From: an uncultured Bacteroidales bacterium | GTDB taxonomy: Bacteria > Bacteroidota > Bacteroidia > Bacteroidales > Bacteroidaceae | Assembly: GCA_945871755.1 (NCBI GenBank) | Contig: CAMBWV010000036.1 | Coordinates: 1 to 7,625 of the forward strand | Reading direction: 5' to 3' | Length of the DNA stretch: 7,625 bases | Shown here: positions 5,798 to 7,625 of the stretch, piece by piece | Position numbering within the stretch: the stretch's first letter is position 1 | Layout of the letters: each line of letters opens with the position of its first letter | Notes under the pieces: model-generated | Databases searched by the model: none | What the model was told of the DNA's origin: nothing | The model's input: only the letters and a program-made list of their open reading frames with translations | Translations under genes and position numbers: made by a program

Positions 5798-5970
5798 CGG
5801 TTAGTTCTGCCTCTCAAAACGAATCGGACGAATCTTTCGAATAGGGACAGATAGTCGTCTGGGAAATCAACATAAGAATGCCACGAATGTGGGAGGCATT
5901 GCCTTCTTTACATTCGTGGCATTCGTATGATTGGGTGAGTTCTCAAGAAACGCGGGAGTGCTAGCCAGCA
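5798..5970. other. Convergent intergenic gap between kinase and sulfatase genes
   Basis: The gap lies between two converging stop codons and shows no coding signal. Its main content is the long inverted repeat at 5871-5929. A short palindrome-like stretch (ATCTTTCGAAT, 5832-5842) lies to the left. Confidence 0.6.
5871..5929. terminator. Large imperfect hairpin, probable bidirectional terminator or palindromic repeat
   Basis: Arms 5871-5890 and 5910-5929 are inverted repeats of 20 bp with one mismatch (A5875 against G5925); the inner 15 bp, GAATGCCACGAATGT, are perfect. The 19-nt loop holds a second hairpin, GGAGGC-ATT-GCCTTC, with one wobble. It lies between converging genes, 73 bp after the kinase stop and 41 bp before the sulfatase stop, where a two-way transcription end is expected. 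It lacks a long T tract, so protection of 3' mRNA ends or a small palindromic repeat element is equally possible. Confidence 0.65.
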
Positions 5971-7515
5971 TCAGGGCAGCTGCAAATTTTCGAGTATCTC
6001 TTGCATCTGGCTGACTACGCGCGGTTGCTGGTCGGCTACATTCTTCAGCTGGCCCACGTCGCGGCGCACGGAATAGAGTTGCGGGCCGTCAGCGCAGCCC
6101 GTTTCAATGACGGGGCCCCAGGGAATAATGGCGGGGCCAGGTTTCGGTGCGATATAGGTCCACTGCTGCGTGCGCAGGATGTGGGAATGTAGGTGGCCGG
6201 TCTTGAAGGCCCAGTCGCGTCCCTTGCGCTCGCGCCCCATCCACGCGGAGAGGTAGGGCCGACTGTCGGGGGCGGCACCCTCGGGCAAGGGGAGGCCAAC
6301 GAGGGCCGCCATCGTGGCGGTGAGGTCCACCTGCGAGAGGAGGGCGTTGCTCACGTGGCCTCGGCGAACGCGGTCGGTGCCACAGACGATGAAGGGCACA
6401 ACGCTGCCGGCCTCGAACGAACTATACTTGCCGCCGCGGAAGGGACCGCCAGGGCGGTGGTCGCCTGCCAGTTCTACGGCTCGGTCGTCGTAACCGTCGT
6501 CAAGCACAGGGCCGTTGTCGCTCGTGAGGATAATCATCGTGTTGTCGGCCAGGCCCTCGGCGCGCAGGGCATCTGTAATCTGGCGCACCGTTTCGTCAAA
6601 CTGGAGGATGGCTTCGCCGCGCAAGCCCATCGGGCTCTTGCCGCGAAAACGCTCGTGGGGCATACGCGGCACGTGGACATCGTTCGTGCAGAAATACAGG
6701 AAGAAGGGGGCTTCGCGGTGCTCGTGGATAAAGCGAACGGCATGGGCTGCGATGGAGTCGGCAATATCTTCGTCGCGCCACAGAGCCCGACCGCCGCCTT
6801 TCATATAGCCGATGCGCCCGATGCCTCCCACAATGGCCTGGTCGTGCCCGTGGCTGGACCGCTGTTTGGTGAGGAGTTCGGGATGTGTGCGTCCCGTGGG
6901 CTCGCCGGGGAAGTTGCGCCGATAGTCCACGTAGATGGGCGCACTGGCGTCGTAGTTGGCCACGCGGCCGTTCTCAATATAAACGCAGGGCACGCGGTCG
7001 GCCGTAGCGGCCATAATATAATGGTAGTCGAATCCAAGGTCGGCGGGCGTCTGGTCCAATTGCCCGTTCCAATCTTGCTCGGCTGTGCGACTGCCTAGGC
7101 CGAGGTGCCACTTGCCAAAGGCCGCCGTATGGTAGCCCGCGGCCCGAAAAACGTCGGCCACGGTATATCGTTCGGGCGGGATAATCATCCCCGCATTGCC
7201 AGCGGCCACATCGGTGCCCCGCCTGCGCAGAGGATATTCGCCCGTGAGCAGACCGTAGCGCGAGGGTGTGCTCGTAGCGGCACAGGCATGGGCATTGGTG
7301 AAACGGGTGCCGCAGCGCGCCAGGCTATCAACCGTCGGTGTCTGCACGCGGGTGGCTCCATAGCACGACAGGTCGCCATAGCCGAGGTCATCGGCCAGGA
7401 TGACAATCACGTTGGGGCGGCCGTCGCGCGCACCACTGGGCTGGCCGTGATGGGCAAGGGCTGGCAGGGCCGCGGAGGCGGTGGCCAGAGTGGCCAAGGT
7501 GAGGGATTTTTTCAC
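5971..7515 (-). CDS. Secreted serine-type sulfatase (S1 family)
   Basis: Sulfatase of the alkaline phosphatase superfamily, 514 aa, expected to hydrolyse sulfate esters, most likely on sulfated glycans. Residues 1-21 are a type I signal peptide (MKKSLTLATLATASAALPALA). Active-site signatures are in order: metal ligands D42/D43 in ILADDLGYGD; S82 in TSTPSRYGLLTG (82-86 = S-x-P-S-R), the residue converted to formylglycine, here serine and so dependent on an anSME-type radical-SAM maturase; K135 and H137 in FGKWHLG; H281 in TNDVHVP; D333/N334 in TSDNGP; and K363 in FRGGKYSSFEAG. Length is normal. The start codon is GTG at 7515: no ATG precedes the signal peptide and an in-frame TAG lies upstream. 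No maturase, glycosidase or SusCD pair is visible nearby, so the substrate is unknown. It seems unlinked in transcription to the phosphate genes. Confidence 0.92.
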   Translation of the reverse strand: MKKSLTLATLATASAALPALAHHGQPSGARDGRPNVIVILADDLGYGDLSCYGATRVQTPTVDSLARCGTRFTNAHACAATSTPSRYGLLTGEYPLRRRGTDVAAGNAGMIIPPERYTVADVFRAAGYHTAAFGKWHLGLGSRTAEQDWNGQLDQTPADLGFDYHYIMAATADRVPCVYIENGRVANYDASAPIYVDYRRNFPGEPTGRTHPELLTKQRSSHGHDQAIVGGIGRIGYMKGGGRALWRDEDIADSIAAHAVRFIHEHREAPFFLYFCTNDVHVPRMPHERFRGKSPMGLRGEAILQFDETVRQITDALRAEGLADNTMIILTSDNGPVLDDGYDDRAVELAGDHRPGGPFRGGKYSSFEAGSVVPFIVCGTDRVRRGHVSNALLSQVDLTATMAALVGLPLPEGAAPDSRPYLSAWMGRERKGRDWAFKTGHLHSHILRTQQWTYIAPKPGPAIIPWGPVIETGCADGPQLYSVRRDVGQLKNVADQQPRVVSQMQEILENLQLP

Positions 7516-7580
7516 GGATGATTTACTTTTTCTGTAACTACTCAGGTGGTTTATTGCTGGCTAGGGGTGTTATTCGGCGC

Positions 7581-7625
7581 GCCCCGAAGGGGCAACCTGC
7601 TCGTAGCCCAGGGCAGAGCGAAGCG
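7581..7625. repeat. GC-rich palindromic intergenic repeat, cut by the window end
   Basis: Upstream of the sulfatase lies GCCCC-GAA-GGGGC (7581-7593), a 5-bp stem with a C-GAA-G loop. It is followed by the small palindrome GCCCAGGGC (7606-7614) and GCGAAGC (7618-7624), itself a classic stable mini-hairpin sequence. The style matches the hairpin units between regulator and kinase, though here the GNA loop is on the plus strand. It probably continues beyond 7625. The interval 7516-7580 shows no clear promoter match. Confidence 0.6.

Noticed and set aside
6193..7098. 301-aa plus-strand open frame
   Set aside because: Antisense to the sulfatase, whose catalytic motifs are all intact on the minus strand. 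No domain signature.
5971..7515. Alkaline phosphatase or phosphonate hydrolase of the Pho regulon
   Set aside because: The S-x-P-S-R, GKWHLG and SDNG signatures fit S1 sulfatases better. Related phosphonate hydrolases share part of the motif, so activity is not proven, but sulfatase is the better call.

Overview
The window looks like a chromosomal segment from a GC-rich member of the Bacteroidota, probably Bacteroidales (Prevotellaceae-like). This rests on the protein families (Porin_O_P outer-membrane protein, long PiT transporter with an extra C-terminal domain, serine-type S1 sulfatase), gene starts without clear Shine-Dalgarno sequences, and weak matches to the Bacteroides -7 element (TAnnTTTG). 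No taxon marker gene is present, so this is an inference.

Layout. Positions 1-2644 (minus strand) hold a two-gene operon: a PiT-family inorganic phosphate transporter (398-2644), then an OprO/OprP-like phosphate-selective porin that runs off the window (1-401). Stop and start overlap as ATGA. A 547-bp divergent intergenic region (2645-3191) separates this operon from a plus-strand two-component system: a PhoB/OmpR-type response regulator (3192-3887) and a membrane histidine kinase with HAMP and PAS-like regions (4070-5797). A convergent 173-bp gap with a large imperfect hairpin follows. A minus-strand secreted sulfatase (5971-7515) and the start of a GC-rich palindromic repeat (7581-7625) end the window.

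How it fits together. I read the left three quarters as a compact phosphate-acquisition module: the porin admits phosphate or polyphosphate through the outer membrane, PiT moves phosphate across the inner membrane, and the divergent kinase/regulator pair probably controls both units. Candidate operators support this. 7+4+7 direct repeats ending in AAC with 11-bp period, the geometry of a Pho box, sit at 2709-2726 and 2684-2701 before the transporter and at 3087-3104 before the regulator. They keep the same orientation relative to each gene. The sulfatase is probably an independent glycan-desulfation gene.

The less ordinary content is in the non-coding DNA: a six-unit array of 6-7 bp-stem hairpins with 3-nt loops between regulator and kinase (3889-4031), whose minus-strand loops are all C-GNA-G although stems differ; a four-unit 22-bp tandem repeat whose GCCCA/TGGGC arms can pair within or across units (2927-3014); and a 23-bp tandem repeat with GGAGT every 11-12 bp (2798-2844). 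I found no tRNA, rRNA, CRISPR array, transposase or integrase.
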